The notes: generated by a model not told the origin, from the sequence alone. A DNA stretch of 41,286 nt from Eggerthellaceae bacterium (GCA_017434045.1 JAFRGA010000064.1:1-41286), one strand, 5' to 3'; positions 7,633 to 16,316 are shown, counted from the first letter of the stretch. Numbers and translations are program-made.

Positions 7633-8346
7633 TTAGGAAGTCGGGGACTTCGTCGGATCCTCGAAACGATAGCCCACGCCATGCACGGTGTGGAGCCACG
7701 TGGGATTACGCGGATTGTCGCCGATCTTGGCGCGCAGGTTCTTCACGTGGGAGTCAATCGTGCGCTCGTAACCCTCAAAGTCGTATCCGAGGACCTTCTC
7801 GACGAGCTCCATGCGGGAATATACGCGGCCGGGATAACGCGAAAGCGTCGTGAGCAGCTTGAACTCGGATGCCGTGAGGTCGACTTCCTTGCCCGCCACC
7901 AGGACCTTATGGCCGGAGACGTCGATGGTGAGATCGCCGAATTCCAGCACTTCCCGTTGAGGTTCGGAATCCGCATGTACGCGACGGAGCAGCGCACGGA
8001 CGCGGGCGACCAGCTCGCGCGGGGAGAACGGCTTGATGAGGTAGTCGTCGGCGCCGAGCTCCAAACCGATGATGCGGTCTTCGACCTCGCCCTTCGCCGT
8101 CAACATGATGATGGGCACATCGGAATTGTCGCGGATGGTCCTGCATACGCGCTCGCCCGGAACGCGCGGAAGCATAAGGTCGAGGATGATCAAATCGAAG
8201 TGATGCTTGGCAAATTCGTCGAGTGCATCCTGGCCGTCGCCAATGGCTGTAACCCAGTAATTCTCCCTCTCGAGATACGCGGTTACCGCATCGCGGATGG
8301 CCTTCTCGTCTTCTACCAACATGATGCGTCGAGTCTCGTTGCTCAT
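7633..8346 (-). CDS. OmpR/PhoB-family response regulator
   Basis: A 237-residue two-domain transcription regulator. The receiver domain (about 5-118) has the acidic pocket at Glu12-Asp13, phosphoacceptor Asp56 in LIILDLMLP, the Thr/Ala switch in MLTAKG and the conserved Lys in LIKPFSP. The C-terminal winged helix (about 132-230) has the typical DLTASEFKLL, YSRMELVEKV, ERTIDSHVKNLRAKIGD and TVHGVGYRF. The ribosome site AAGGAGAC is three bases from ATG. It is the first gene of the regulator-kinase pair and is divergent from the Tat-exported protein at 8498, a possible regulon member. Confidence 0.97.
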   Translation of the reverse strand: MSNETRRIMLVEDEKAIRDAVTAYLERENYWVTAIGDGQDALDEFAKHHFDLIILDLMLPRVPGERVCRTIRDNSDVPIIMLTAKGEVEDRIIGLELGADDYLIKPFSPRELVARVRALLRRVHADSEPQREVLEFGDLTIDVSGHKVLVAGKEVDLTASEFKLLTTLSRYPGRVYSRMELVEKVLGYDFEGYERTIDSHVKNLRAKIGDNPRNPTWLHTVHGVGYRFEDPTKSPTS

Positions 8347-8364
8347 TATGTCTCCTTACGTGCT

Positions 8365-8393
8365 TTATTCGACGATTCTTGTCCGTTTGTCAA
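8365..8393 (-). promoter_or_regulatory. Candidate promoter of the two-component operon
   Basis: TTGACA (8388-8393) and GAATAA (8365-8370) are spaced 17 bp on the minus strand, giving a leader of roughly a dozen bases before the regulator ATG. The -35 is a perfect consensus; the -10 is weak. The rest of the 151-bp divergent spacer is AT-rich and includes further TATAAT-like boxes without a partner. Confidence 0.4.
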
Positions 8394-8497
8394 ACGATGC
8401 CAACTATACGCAAGAGCATATTTGCATTTGGGTTTAATTATATCTTTTGTGGTCAAGCGGTAATATGCACGCTTTGCAAATGACATAATTCATCACC

Positions 8498-9871
8498 ATG
8501 AGCAACCGGAACCAGAAACATAGCAACCCTTTGGGTGAACGGATCCGCCTTAAACAGGATTCCACCGACCAATCCAACGGACAAACCCTCATAAGCAGGA
8601 GAGGGTTCCTCTACGGGGCAATCGGCGCTGGAGCGTTGGTTGCAGTCGGGGTCGGCGCGACTATCTCCAGCTCCATGCCAGCCGTCGGAGAGCCGGACGT
8701 CAGCCACCTGGACGTTCCAGAAAACGCACTCACAACCCTCAACGAGCTCGAGGTGATCGACGATTACGAGGATGCGGTCCGCCTCTTGGGAACCTTCGAA
8801 TTACCTTATGGAACGTTGATTTGGGTAAACGATGACGATTTGGCCGCTTGCCTGCTGCCCACCGAATCGGGTTCTCCCCTTGCCCAAATCGGCCTTTTGT
8901 CGCTGGGCAGCGGAACGCTGAACACCGTGAGGCAGAAGGCTGTCGGAGCAGACGAGCGCTACGAGATATATGACGTGCGTGCCACGTCGCAGGGCATGAT
9001 CTGGACGGAGGCGAACGTCTTGAAGGGCTCTTGGCGCATATACGCGACACCGCTGAGCCAAGCTACGCCCGGCGAGCCCATCCTCCTCGAAGAAGGCGAT
9101 GACACCTGCGACACCCCCACGCTCGCCGTGGTCGGCAACTATGCGTTCTGGCAGGTCCTGCCGAAAGCACCAAACGATGCAGGCCTCACCTCCCGGCTCA
9201 TGAGGGCAAGCTTCGGGAAGGAAGACGCTACCTGCATCTTCGAATCTCCACGACGCATGGGGACGCCCCCCTACAGCACGGCCGACTCGATCGTCATCGC
9301 CCCCCGCGTCGACATGTCATCGGTGTATTACCAGCTCACGAACATCAACGCCGAAACTGGGGCGGTAACTGACCAGCTTGTGCTACCCCACGCCATGACG
9401 CCTCTTGAAGCAGGGTACGGCCAAAACGGCTTCACGTTCTCGTTCCCCGATATTTACGACTACGGCGGAGGCATCTCGAACCTCGGAACGTACACCCCCC
9501 TCACGAAGCCCGAGAACGGGAATTACAGCGACGTTCAGTGGTTCGGTTTCGCCCGCACTCCCACCGCCGCCCCCGCCTGGTGCAAGAACCTCCTCATCGT
9601 GAAGTCAAGCTACTCGGTCTGCGGCGTAGACCTCGCTGCCGGAACGTATTTCGCCATCGACGTCGACAACGGCGCCGACACGTACGGCGACTATCTAGCC
9701 ACATCGGGAACACATGATACGTTCGTGACCTATGCCAACATCGACTACACGCCGGTGATCGGTGACGCGACGCACCTCTGCCGCGTCAAGGTCTGGACCC
9801 CTCTCACGCAAAGCGAGCAGGAAGAACGCAAGAACAAGCCTCTGGAGGACGAGGAAGCTATCGAGGCCTAG
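8498..9871 (+). CDS. Tat-exported protein of unknown function
   Basis: A 457-residue protein with an N-terminal twin-arginine signal: LISRRGFLYGAIGAGALVAVGV (about 32-55), followed by a Ser/Ala-rich cleavage region. The mature part has many Trp, Tyr and Gly residues with regular spacing (SQGMIWTEANVLKGSWRIYAT, VVGNYAFWQVLP, ...), which suggests an all-beta, possibly beta-propeller fold. No enzyme motif is recognised. No clear ribosome site precedes the ATG; a CATAAT box at 8484-8489 is placed so that transcription could begin at the ATG itself (leaderless), but no good -35 is seen. It is divergent from the two-component system. It ends at a shared terminator with purB. Confidence 0.88.
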   Translation: MSNRNQKHSNPLGERIRLKQDSTDQSNGQTLISRRGFLYGAIGAGALVAVGVGATISSSMPAVGEPDVSHLDVPENALTTLNELEVIDDYEDAVRLLGTFELPYGTLIWVNDDDLAACLLPTESGSPLAQIGLLSLGSGTLNTVRQKAVGADERYEIYDVRATSQGMIWTEANVLKGSWRIYATPLSQATPGEPILLEEGDDTCDTPTLAVVGNYAFWQVLPKAPNDAGLTSRLMRASFGKEDATCIFESPRRMGTPPYSTADSIVIAPRVDMSSVYYQLTNINAETGAVTDQLVLPHAMTPLEAGYGQNGFTFSFPDIYDYGGGISNLGTYTPLTKPENGNYSDVQWFGFARTPTAAPAWCKNLLIVKSSYSVCGVDLAAGTYFAIDVDNGADTYGDYLATSGTHDTFVTYANIDYTPVIGDATHLCRVKVWTPLTQSEQEERKNKPLEDEEAIEA

Positions 9872-9883
9872 TAAAGGTAAAAT

Positions 9884-9928
9884 GCCTCCGACCCGCCAGC
9901 AGATCGGAGGCAGACGGTCCGTCTTTTA
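9884..9928. terminator. Bidirectional terminator between the Tat protein gene and purB
   Basis: The stem GCCTCCGA/TCGGAGGC (9884-9891 and 9904-9911) is followed on the plus strand by a second small stem GACGG/CCGTC and TTTTAG. On the minus strand the same stem is followed by ATTTTACCTTT. It serves both convergent genes. Confidence 0.85.
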
Positions 9929-9938
9929 GCCCCTGCTT

Positions 9939-11282
9939 CTAGAACTCCACGCTCTCGAGGCGCTTGAATATCGCGTCCTTGCGCGTGAGGAACGCCCACG
10001 GATCAAATATCTCATCGAGCTGGTCAGCCGAAAGCGCGCAATCCGGGTCGGCCTCTAGACGCTCGCGATACGTCGGGCCGTCAACCGCGTTCTGGATGTC
10101 CTCCCACACCTTCATGGCGTTGCGCTGCACGATGACATACGCGTCCTCGCGCGTGATGCCCGTCTGCACAAGCGCGAGAATAACCTTCGAGCTGAAAATG
10201 AGGCCCTTCGTGCGCCAAAGGTTATGCTCCATCTTAGCCGGATAGGTGAACAGACCTTCCAGCAACGGCTGCATTTTCCCGAACATGTAGTCGAGCGCGA
10301 TGAAGCTGTCGGCGAGCGCGGTGCGCTCGGTGCCCGAGTGGCTGATGTCGCGTTCGTACCAAAGCGCAACGTTGTCAAGTGCCACCTGGGCATTTGCCTT
10401 CACATTGCGAGAGAGGCCGCAAACGCGCTCCACGGTGATGGGATTGCGCTTGTGCGGCATGGCAGATGAGCCCTTCTGGCCTTTCGTGAACGGCTCCTCG
10501 GCTTCGATCACGTCGGTCTGCTGTAAGAGGCGTACCTGCATGGCTATGGCCTCGAGGGTTGCCGCCACGGTGGCGAGGGCGCACATGACCTGGGCATGCC
10601 GATCGCGTGCTATCACCTGCGTGGAGAGAGGGTCGGGCACGAGCCCGAGCTTTTCGCATACGTACTCTTCAACGAACGGATCGATGCTCGAGTAAGATCC
10701 GACGGCGCCGGAAATCGCGCCTGTGGCGATCATGGCCCGAGCTTGCTCCATGCGCTCCAAATCCCTCTTGAGCATCCAGGTCCAGCTGCCGAATTTCATG
10801 CCGAAGGTCATGGGTTCCGCGGAAATGCCGTGCGTGCGGCCAACGCACAGCGTGTTCTCGAACTCGAACGCCCGTGCCTTGCACACGGCGCCGAGCTTCT
10901 TGATGTCGTCGATGATGATGTCGCAGGCCTGGGTTATCTGATAGCACAGCGCCATGTCTCCCAAGTCGCTGCTCGTCATGCCGTAATGCACCCAACGGCT
11001 TGGGGGCTCCCAGCCTTCCGGCAGGTCGACGTCGATGTACTCGGCCATGTTCGTGAGGAACGAGATCACATCGTGGTTGGTGGTGCGCTCGATCTCGTCA
11101 ATGCGCTCGACGGTGAAGTCGGCATGCTCGCGAATCCAGGCAGCCTCCTCCTTCGTGATACCCGCTGCCCCTAACTCAGCTTGAGCTTCGCAGGCAAGTA
11201 TCTCGATTTCCTTCCAAATCTCGAACTTGTTCTGCATTTCCCAGATACGACCCATTGCCGGTCGCGTGTAGCGAGTGATCAT
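9939..11282 (-). CDS. purB: Adenylosuccinate lyase
   Basis: PurB cleaves SAICAR to AICAR and adenylosuccinate to AMP, both with loss of fumarate. The start ATG 11282 has AAGGAGG six bases upstream; an in-frame ATG at 11306 lies ahead of that site. The protein is 447 aa, mostly helical. Signature of the fumarase/aspartase superfamily: KGSSAMPHKRNPITVERVCG (flexible catalytic loop with its Ser). Other conserved segments are SSDLGDMALCYQI, VGRTHGISAEPMTFG and ERDISHSGTERTALADSF. The C-terminal domain is the short ADSL type. Leader bases 11283-11390 contain a stem CTAACCG/CGGTTAG (11342-11371) of unknown role. Confidence 0.97.
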   Translation of the reverse strand: MITRYTRPAMGRIWEMQNKFEIWKEIEILACEAQAELGAAGITKEEAAWIREHADFTVERIDEIERTTNHDVISFLTNMAEYIDVDLPEGWEPPSRWVHYGMTSSDLGDMALCYQITQACDIIIDDIKKLGAVCKARAFEFENTLCVGRTHGISAEPMTFGMKFGSWTWMLKRDLERMEQARAMIATGAISGAVGSYSSIDPFVEEYVCEKLGLVPDPLSTQVIARDRHAQVMCALATVAATLEAIAMQVRLLQQTDVIEAEEPFTKGQKGSSAMPHKRNPITVERVCGLSRNVKANAQVALDNVALWYERDISHSGTERTALADSFIALDYMFGKMQPLLEGLFTYPAKMEHNLWRTKGLIFSSKVILALVQTGITREDAYVIVQRNAMKVWEDIQNAVDGPTYRERLEADPDCALSADQLDEIFDPWAFLTRKDAIFKRLESVEF

Positions 11283-11462
11283 GAAGCCCCTCCTTGCCGT
11301 CGCCATGAGGATTCAAGGATACCACGTAGCACGCAGCTAGACTAACCGCCATACAACGTATCGACGGTTAGCTTCTTTTAGACGATTTCAGCTACGCGCC
11401 CGGCGGGTCGGCGTCTCTTCGGCGCCTCGCTTTTCTCCCCCTCCAAACCGTGCTGACAGAAA

Positions 11463-11630
11463 GCGGCGTCCAGAGCGACTAACGGGCAGTGCGCCTCGGT
11501 GTTCCCGACTGCGCTCCGCGCATTCGGGAAATAGTCCTGGAAGAATGCACGGGGGCAAGCTGAAGCTTGCCCGTCCTCGCTGAGAACAGCCCACTGGGCT
11601 GTTCTCCGGGCGCTCGGACCTTGCGGGTAT
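11463..11630 (+). repeat. Repeat family A, copy 2 (island 2)
   Basis: Near-identical to copy 1 from GCGTCCAGAGCGACT to CGGACCTTGCGGGTAT. Both hairpins are conserved exactly: GGGCAAGCT/AGCTTGCCC, and GAGAACAGCCCA/TGGGCTGTTCTC just after it. It faces the family C copy at 11855-11969, so the two form a widely spaced inverted pair. The whole of 11283-12013 holds no gene I can support. Confidence 0.85.
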
Positions 11631-11854
11631 AGCCGCTTTCCTATGCGCGCGGTTTTCCGGGGGCGCTCGGAGGCCGAAGAGACGCCGATCCGCCGGGCGA
11701 TTAAGCGAAACAAAAACTAATGCGATCGTTCGCTGGTCGCATCGAAAGCGCTCATAATCGGGAGGCGGACGCCCGACAAGCTTTCGTGGGCTGCGACAAG
11801 CGCAGGCGCGGCGGGAGCGAGGACTGTCTGAGCCGCCGAAGGCGGCGAGTTCTG

Positions 11855-11969
11855 GACCGAGCGCCCGGAAAACGAGCCAGTGGCTCGTTTTTAGCGAGGT
11901 CGGGAAAGCTTCAGCTTTCCCCCGGACAATTCCTGAGCTGCCGCGCCGGAGCGCAGGAGCGGTTAGCCC
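11855..11969 (-). repeat. Repeat family C, diverged relative of family A (island 2)
   Basis: Read on the minus strand it follows the same order as the family A core: hairpin GGGAAAGCT/AGCTTTCCC (11902-11921), CCTCGCT, hairpin AAAACGAGCCA/TGGCTCGTTTT (11869-11891), then CCGGGCGCTCGG. Stem bases differ from family A in both arms together, so pairing is kept. The outer part AGCTTTCCCCCGGACAATTC to GGTTAGCCC recurs in reverse at 19893-19961. A small GCCGCC/GGCGGC stem at 11832-11845 lies beside it. Confidence 0.8.
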
Positions 11970-12013
11970 ACGCTTGCTTGGAGGGCGTTCGCCTCCCGAT
12001 GGATTTCGATTTT

Positions 12014-12685
12014 TTAGAGCTCGTGGAAGACGGCGCGGACTTCGGTCAGCTTGTCGCGGTCGGCGGCGATGACGGCGATGTCGCCGGGGTAGAGGCGCGT
12101 CTCCTCGCCGACCACTTCGACATCGTCCTTTGACGAAACGGCCACGATCAGGCTGTCCTCCGGCATCTCTACATCGAAGGCGAGCACGCCGTCGTCGTTC
12201 GAGTGATTGTGCATGTGCGGCACGGAGATCTCGGTGAGCACCACGTTCCCATGCGTCAGCGACGACACGACGCTGACCGACCCCATGAGCGTCTCCTCCT
12301 CGATGAGGTTGGCGATCATCTCGGTCGAGGAGATGGACTCGATGTCGAGCGCCCGGAAGATGCGCTGGTTTTTCGGCGCGTTCACGCGGGCGATGCAACG
12401 CGGGACGTTGTAGATCCTGGAAGCGATCTCGCATGCGACGAGGTTGTTGTCGTCTTGGCCGGTCGCGGCCACGAAGACGTCGGCCTTTCGGATGCCCGCA
12501 TCCTCTTGGTAACGCGAGTCGCATCCATCGCCGCGGATGATGAGATAGCGGCCCTCCAGAATCATGGAGAGACGGTCCGCCACTTTCACGTCGCGCTCTA
12601 TCAGGGCAACTTCGTTTCCGCTTCGCAGAAGGACGGTTGCAAGGTACTCGCCGACCTTGCCACCTCCGGTGATGATGATGTACAT
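12014..12685 (-). CDS. trkA: RCK/TrkA-type potassium-uptake regulatory protein
   Basis: A 223-residue cytoplasmic gating subunit of a Trk/Ktr-type potassium transporter. N-terminal Rossmann RCK-N domain (MYIIITGGGKVGEYLA, GxGxxG dinucleotide loop, with the acidic end of beta 2 in LIERD) and C-terminal RCK-C domain (about 140-223, SVPHMHNHSNDDG... DIAVIAADRDK). It follows a second RCK protein by 15 bases. Half-length compared with the four-domain E. coli TrkA; two copies together would equal one long TrkA. No TrkH/KtrB channel gene is in the window, and none is adjacent, since a 700-bp repeat island follows. Confidence 0.92.
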   Translation of the reverse strand: MYIIITGGGKVGEYLATVLLRSGNEVALIERDVKVADRLSMILEGRYLIIRGDGCDSRYQEDAGIRKADVFVAATGQDDNNLVACEIASRIYNVPRCIARVNAPKNQRIFRALDIESISSTEMIANLIEEETLMGSVSVVSSLTHGNVVLTEISVPHMHNHSNDDGVLAFDVEMPEDSLIVAVSSKDDVEVVGEETRLYPGDIAVIAADRDKLTEVRAVFHEL

Positions 12686-12700
12686 GCGCCCTCCCGCCTA

Positions 12701-13357
12701 CTATTGGATGAATTTCGAGAACGAGTCGACCAAGCTGTGGTGAACGCAGGCAAGGACGGTATCACCATGGTAGAGCGTCGATTCGCCTGTGGGGATGGAC
12801 GAAGCCGACCCGTCCTTGCGCTCGAAGGCGACGATTCGTATATCGTGGTTGCGCTCGATTTCGCTCACGTGGATGGCCTTTCGCTCGTGCCATGACAGGT
12901 TGATGGAAAAGCGCAGCACCTCGTAATCCCCAAACGTGTCGATATGGGACCCATGGCCGGAGAGCGCCTTGCTGAACATCTCCTCCGCCACAAGCGTCGT
13001 GCCGCATACGTAGTCGATGCCGAGCTGCATGTACGCGCGTTCGTGGTCGTGATTGTAAAGCCGCGCGATGACGTGGGGCACGCCGTACAGCCGGCTTGCC
13101 ACCTCGGTCACCATGAGGTTCGCGTTATCGGATTGCGTTACGGCCGCCACGACATCGCAGTCTTCCACCCCTGCCTTGACGAGGATGTCCTCGTCGTAGC
13201 CGATACCCTGGACGGTCGACCCGTTGAAATTGCGCCCGAGGTTGTTGAACGCCTCCGCACGCCAATCGACTACGCATACATTTGCCCCGGCGTCGGAGAG
13301 CATGTCGGCCAAGCTCGACCCGACGCGTCCGCAACCCACGACGATCACGTTGCGCAT
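12701..13357 (-). CDS. Second RCK/TrkA-type protein
   Basis: A 218-residue RCK-N plus RCK-C protein, paralogous to the next gene. The nucleotide loop is VVGCGRVGSSLADML, with Asp at the end of beta 2 (VVDWR), suggesting NAD(H) or ADP/ATP binding. It probably forms hetero-oligomeric rings with the downstream RCK protein on a Trk-type channel encoded elsewhere. ATG 13357 is preceded by GAAAGGGAC. The 150-bp stretch upstream (13358-13507) shows no gene. Confidence 0.9.
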   Translation of the reverse strand: MRNVIVVGCGRVGSSLADMLSDAGANVCVVDWRAEAFNNLGRNFNGSTVQGIGYDEDILVKAGVEDCDVVAAVTQSDNANLMVTEVASRLYGVPHVIARLYNHDHERAYMQLGIDYVCGTTLVAEEMFSKALSGHGSHIDTFGDYEVLRFSINLSWHERKAIHVSEIERNHDIRIVAFERKDGSASSIPTGESTLYHGDTVLACVHHSLVDSFSKFIQ

Positions 13358-13507
13358 CTCAGTCCCTTTCGGTAGGTTTCTGGGCGTATTTTCTCACAAC
13401 CTGGAAAAACTTTCGAACAGCTTCGAGAGCGTATGCGATTTGCCAATTGCTGGCAGCCAGATTCTGCAGATGGGTGGCAAGAAGCATCCCGCGACGCACG
13501 GCGATGG

Positions 13508-14323
13508 CTATATCCAGCTCATTTTCTCGTAGGTGTTGGAATACCAGAAATCGGAATTCGGCGGGCAGTATACGACGGCAGCCGATGAAGTCACGCTATA
13601 ACCGTAACCTTCAGCAAGGCCCCTCACGTGCGATCGGATGGCGGAATCCCAATCATCCCAAGAAGACTGCCCCCATCCCCACGCATTGCATGGCAGGAAG
13701 CAAACCGAGCCCTTGCCGCTCTCGGTATCGGCAATGGCAGGCGACCAGCGGGGGTCGACCCCGTAATCCCAAGCCGCCTCTGCGAAGGCGTAACCATAGC
13801 CCGATAAAGCCGAGCCAGACAGAAAGGCGTCGATGCGGGAGGTCCACTCTGCGACGAAAGCCTCGCGTCCAACAGACCAATCGACTTCCGCCAAGCCGTA
13901 ATCGGGCATGCCCTGCATCGCCCTGTTGTTGGCCACACGCTGGAGAGCCGCCGCGTTCTCGGCCTCGATTCGCTTGCGCTCTTCCTCTTTCTCGGCCTCG
14001 ATGCGCTTGCGCTCTGCCTCTTCGCGCTCCTCAATCATTTCAAGGCCTGCGTCGATAGTGCGTGGAGAAGCGACGACGAGCGCCGATTGCTCATGGTAGC
14101 CGCCTTCGGATGCTTCCACCTCCAGCCCTTGCCCCTGAAGCGTGGATGTAGCGGCTTGCGTTGCCTCGTCGAAACCCAAGGCGCCCGCGCGCGCGACGTC
14201 ATCCGAGGAGTCGGCTGCGGCCACGCCGAAGCCGACGCCACAAATGACGGCAGAAATAAAAACGCCGGCCAGGGTTTTGAACACCACATTGCCGGCTGTG
14301 CGTTTAGACTGTTTCCGACTCAT
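13508..14323 (-). CDS. Exported coiled-coil protein with lysozyme-like C-terminal domain
   Basis: A 271-residue protein. Residues about 13-36 form an uncleaved or cleavable signal (VVFKTLAGVFISAVICGVGFGVAAA). Residues about 95-130 are a highly charged Glu/Arg coiled coil (EEREEAERKRIEAEKEEERK...). The C-terminal 110 residues resemble lysozyme-like/soluble transglycosylase folds in spacing: FAEAAWDYGVDPRWSPAIADTES, with the Glu of ADTESGKGS as candidate catalytic acid, followed by NAWGWGQSSWDDWDSAI. Likely role is peptidoglycan cleavage or binding outside the membrane. The family is inferred from pattern only. GAGGAATTG precedes the ATG. A candidate promoter lies at 14368-14397. Confidence 0.75.
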   Translation of the reverse strand: MSRKQSKRTAGNVVFKTLAGVFISAVICGVGFGVAAADSSDDVARAGALGFDEATQAATSTLQGQGLEVEASEGGYHEQSALVVASPRTIDAGLEMIEEREEAERKRIEAEKEEERKRIEAENAAALQRVANNRAMQGMPDYGLAEVDWSVGREAFVAEWTSRIDAFLSGSALSGYGYAFAEAAWDYGVDPRWSPAIADTESGKGSVCFLPCNAWGWGQSSWDDWDSAIRSHVRGLAEGYGYSVTSSAAVVYCPPNSDFWYSNTYEKMSWI

Positions 14324-14367
14324 ATTTCAATTCCTCTAGGCGATGAGGCCGCCATCGCATAAAGTGT

Positions 14368-14397
14368 ATTTTACCGTAGGCGGGTAACTCGGGGCAA
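14368..14397 (-). promoter_or_regulatory. Candidate promoter of the lysozyme-like gene
   Basis: TTGCCC (14392-14397) and TAAAAT (14368-14373), spacer 18, on the minus strand. The stretch 14398-14610 further upstream shows no gene; it contains a short ATATCGCGAT palindrome and no clear terminator for pspC. Confidence 0.35.
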
Positions 14398-14610
14398 TTT
14401 CCCGAGGATTGCTCTTCACCGTTTGTTCGCTTCGTAACTGCCGCCGATTGTCCAAGATGAACAAAACCCCAAGATATCGCGATAACTTCACTGTCAATCA
14501 CAACATCTCAGGAAAAGTGAATTGTGGAGAAATCGAACGGAAAACGCTTGCCGAGCATCTCGTCACGTAGAGAGAGCGACCGAATCGTCGCCTCCGAGCA
14601 GCGAGACGGC

Positions 14611-15411
14611 TCAACAAAGGAGCAAAGCCACACTTATGGCTATGCGCAACGAACGGCCATCGGGCATGAGGATCAGGAGATTCGCGACGTCTCCGGGTAT
14701 GGCGAACAACGCGATGGTCGACAAGCAGAACACCGCGACCAGCAATGACCCTAAAATCACCAGAGCCCCATTCGAGCGATGCAGGCCGATGACGAACAGC
14801 ACGGCTGCCAGAGCGAGTAGGATCCAGAGCCTCTCCAATGCATACGAAAACGTTTGCCAGGAAAGAATGCCCAAGCTCATGGGCAGACACGATATGGCAA
14901 AGGCGGTAACCACCACGCCCAACGCGTGCCAGGCGGCTTCCCGGCAACCGTGTACCGGGATGACGATAAGGCCGACTCCGACGATCGACAACGCGAGGGG
15001 CCAGAACTGCCACCATCGGGAGCCTTTCACCATGGGGGAAACGTTCAAGGCGACCAGCAGGAAGAGAAGCATGAGGCAGATGGCCACTATGAGCCATACG
15101 ATAATCGAGAGGCTCTCTCCATCCCCACGAAGATGAGCCGACTTGGAACAGTCCACGCATCCATACGCGCTTGACTCAGCCTGCTCAGGCGCAATATCGT
15201 AGAGCTCGCTCGAAAGGGGTTCCTGCGGAAGCGCAGCCCAGAGGGCAACGTACACGAGCGCCGCAAGCCCAAATGTGACGGCTGCCACAAGGAGGGCGAG
15301 GATCCTGATGATAATCGGGTCGACATCGTAGCGCTGGGCAATGCCCGCGCACACGCCCCCAAGACAAGCGTCACGCGACCTGCGCAGCCCTGCTATGGCT
15401 TCTCGCTGCAT
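14611..15411 (-). CDS. PspC-domain multi-pass membrane protein
   Basis: A protein of about 266 residues. The N-terminal 60 residues are a PspC domain (LRRSRDACLGGVCAGIAQRYDVDPIIIRILALL, then FGLAALVYVALWAALP). After a hydrophilic linker with CVDC come five or six further hydrophobic segments. PspC domains are found in membrane-stress proteins and sensor proteins across actinobacteria; the rest of this protein is not recognised. Two adjacent ATGs (15414, 15411) start it, with no strong ribosome site. It lies about 50 bases after the CorC-like gene and is probably the last gene of the cyd cluster. Confidence 0.85.
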   Translation of the reverse strand: MQREAIAGLRRSRDACLGGVCAGIAQRYDVDPIIIRILALLVAAVTFGLAALVYVALWAALPQEPLSSELYDIAPEQAESSAYGCVDCSKSAHLRGDGESLSIIVWLIVAICLMLLFLLVALNVSPMVKGSRWWQFWPLALSIVGVGLIVIPVHGCREAAWHALGVVVTAFAISCLPMSLGILSWQTFSYALERLWILLALAAVLFVIGLHRSNGALVILGSLLVAVFCLSTIALFAIPGDVANLLILMPDGRSLRIAISVALLLC

Positions 15412-15463
15412 CATGGTCGTTCGATACCCTAGCCTTCATCGGACGCCCCCATGCAGCGCCCCG

Positions 15464-16306
15464 TTACTCCGCCGACTCCAATCGGGCAACGTGGAGGTTT
15501 CTGATGCGGCGTCGGCGCATTTTGAGCACCTTGAACCGGTATCCATCGACGACGAGCTCGTCACCGACTTGGGGCACGGCATCTGCAGTATCGAGCAGCC
15601 AACCTGCGATGGTCTCGTACTGATCCGATTCTTCCACAGGCCAGCCGAGCTCTCGAGCCGTCTCGACCGGACAACGTCCGTCCACGCGCCACTCCCCCGA
15701 ACCAGCCTCCGTGACATACGCCGTCTCGGACTCGGTTTCGTCGATGATATCGCCGACGATCTCCTCCACGATATCCTCGAGGGTTATTAAACCATCTGTG
15801 CCACCGTACTCGTCTACCACTATGGCCATCTGTTGCCGATTCGTTTGCATCTCCGACAACAATGGGAACAAGTCCTTGGTTTCAGGAACATAGAGGGCAT
15901 CGTGCATGTAGTCGGTGACAAGTCCCTCGACCTCGCCGTCGAGCACGGCGGGTATGAGGTCTTTGTAATGGACGATCCCGACGATATGGTCGAGGCTTTC
16001 ATGGTAAACAGGCAGGCGGGAATAACCCGTCCCACGCATGCGCTCGAGCGCCGCCCGGACGGTCTCGCCATCCTCGACGGCCATGATGTCCACACGTGGC
16101 TGCATGACGTCGCTCACCGTCAGCTCGTCGAGATCGAGTATCTCGCCGATCATGCGCTTCTCGTCTTCCAGAAGTTCGTCGGCGTCGTCGACAAGCTCCT
16201 TGATCTCGTCTTCCGAGACTTGCCTACGACCACGACTGAAAGCATCCATCAAGCCGTCGAAAAAACCGGGCTTCGGACTATCGCCCTCCCGGGAGTCCTT
16301 TGACAT
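15464..16306 (-). CDS. CorC/hemolysin-C-like CBS-pair protein
   Basis: A 280-residue cytoplasmic protein. Order: acidic N terminus, two CBS domains (TVSDVMQPRVDIMAVEDGETV... YSRLPVYHESLDHIVGIVHYKDL, then QMAIVVDEYGGTDGLITLEDIVEEIVGDI), and a C-terminal CorC_HlyC domain (GEWRVDGRCPVE... VVDGYRFKVLKMRRRRI). The membrane DUF21 domain of larger CNNM/CorB relatives is missing, as in CorC (YbeX) proteins. These are linked to magnesium/cobalt efflux, and CBS pairs often bind adenine nucleotides. AGGAGA is six bases before ATG 16306 and overlaps the stop region of the hemolysin III gene, so translation is coupled. Confidence 0.93.
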   Translation of the reverse strand: MSKDSREGDSPKPGFFDGLMDAFSRGRRQVSEDEIKELVDDADELLEDEKRMIGEILDLDELTVSDVMQPRVDIMAVEDGETVRAALERMRGTGYSRLPVYHESLDHIVGIVHYKDLIPAVLDGEVEGLVTDYMHDALYVPETKDLFPLLSEMQTNRQQMAIVVDEYGGTDGLITLEDIVEEIVGDIIDETESETAYVTEAGSGEWRVDGRCPVETARELGWPVEESDQYETIAGWLLDTADAVPQVGDELVVDGYRFKVLKMRRRRIRNLHVARLESAE

Positions 16307-16316
16307 CAACATTCTC

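Noticed and set aside
11388..12524. Minus-strand frame from island 2 into the trkA gene
   Set aside because: It overlaps trkA out of frame and its other half is repeat sequence; related peptides arise only because the repeat is open in that frame in several copies.
14498..15160. Minus-strand frame overlapping pspC in another frame
   Set aside because: The PspC domain and membrane segments lie in the other frame; the composition here (Arg/His-rich) is that of a shadow.
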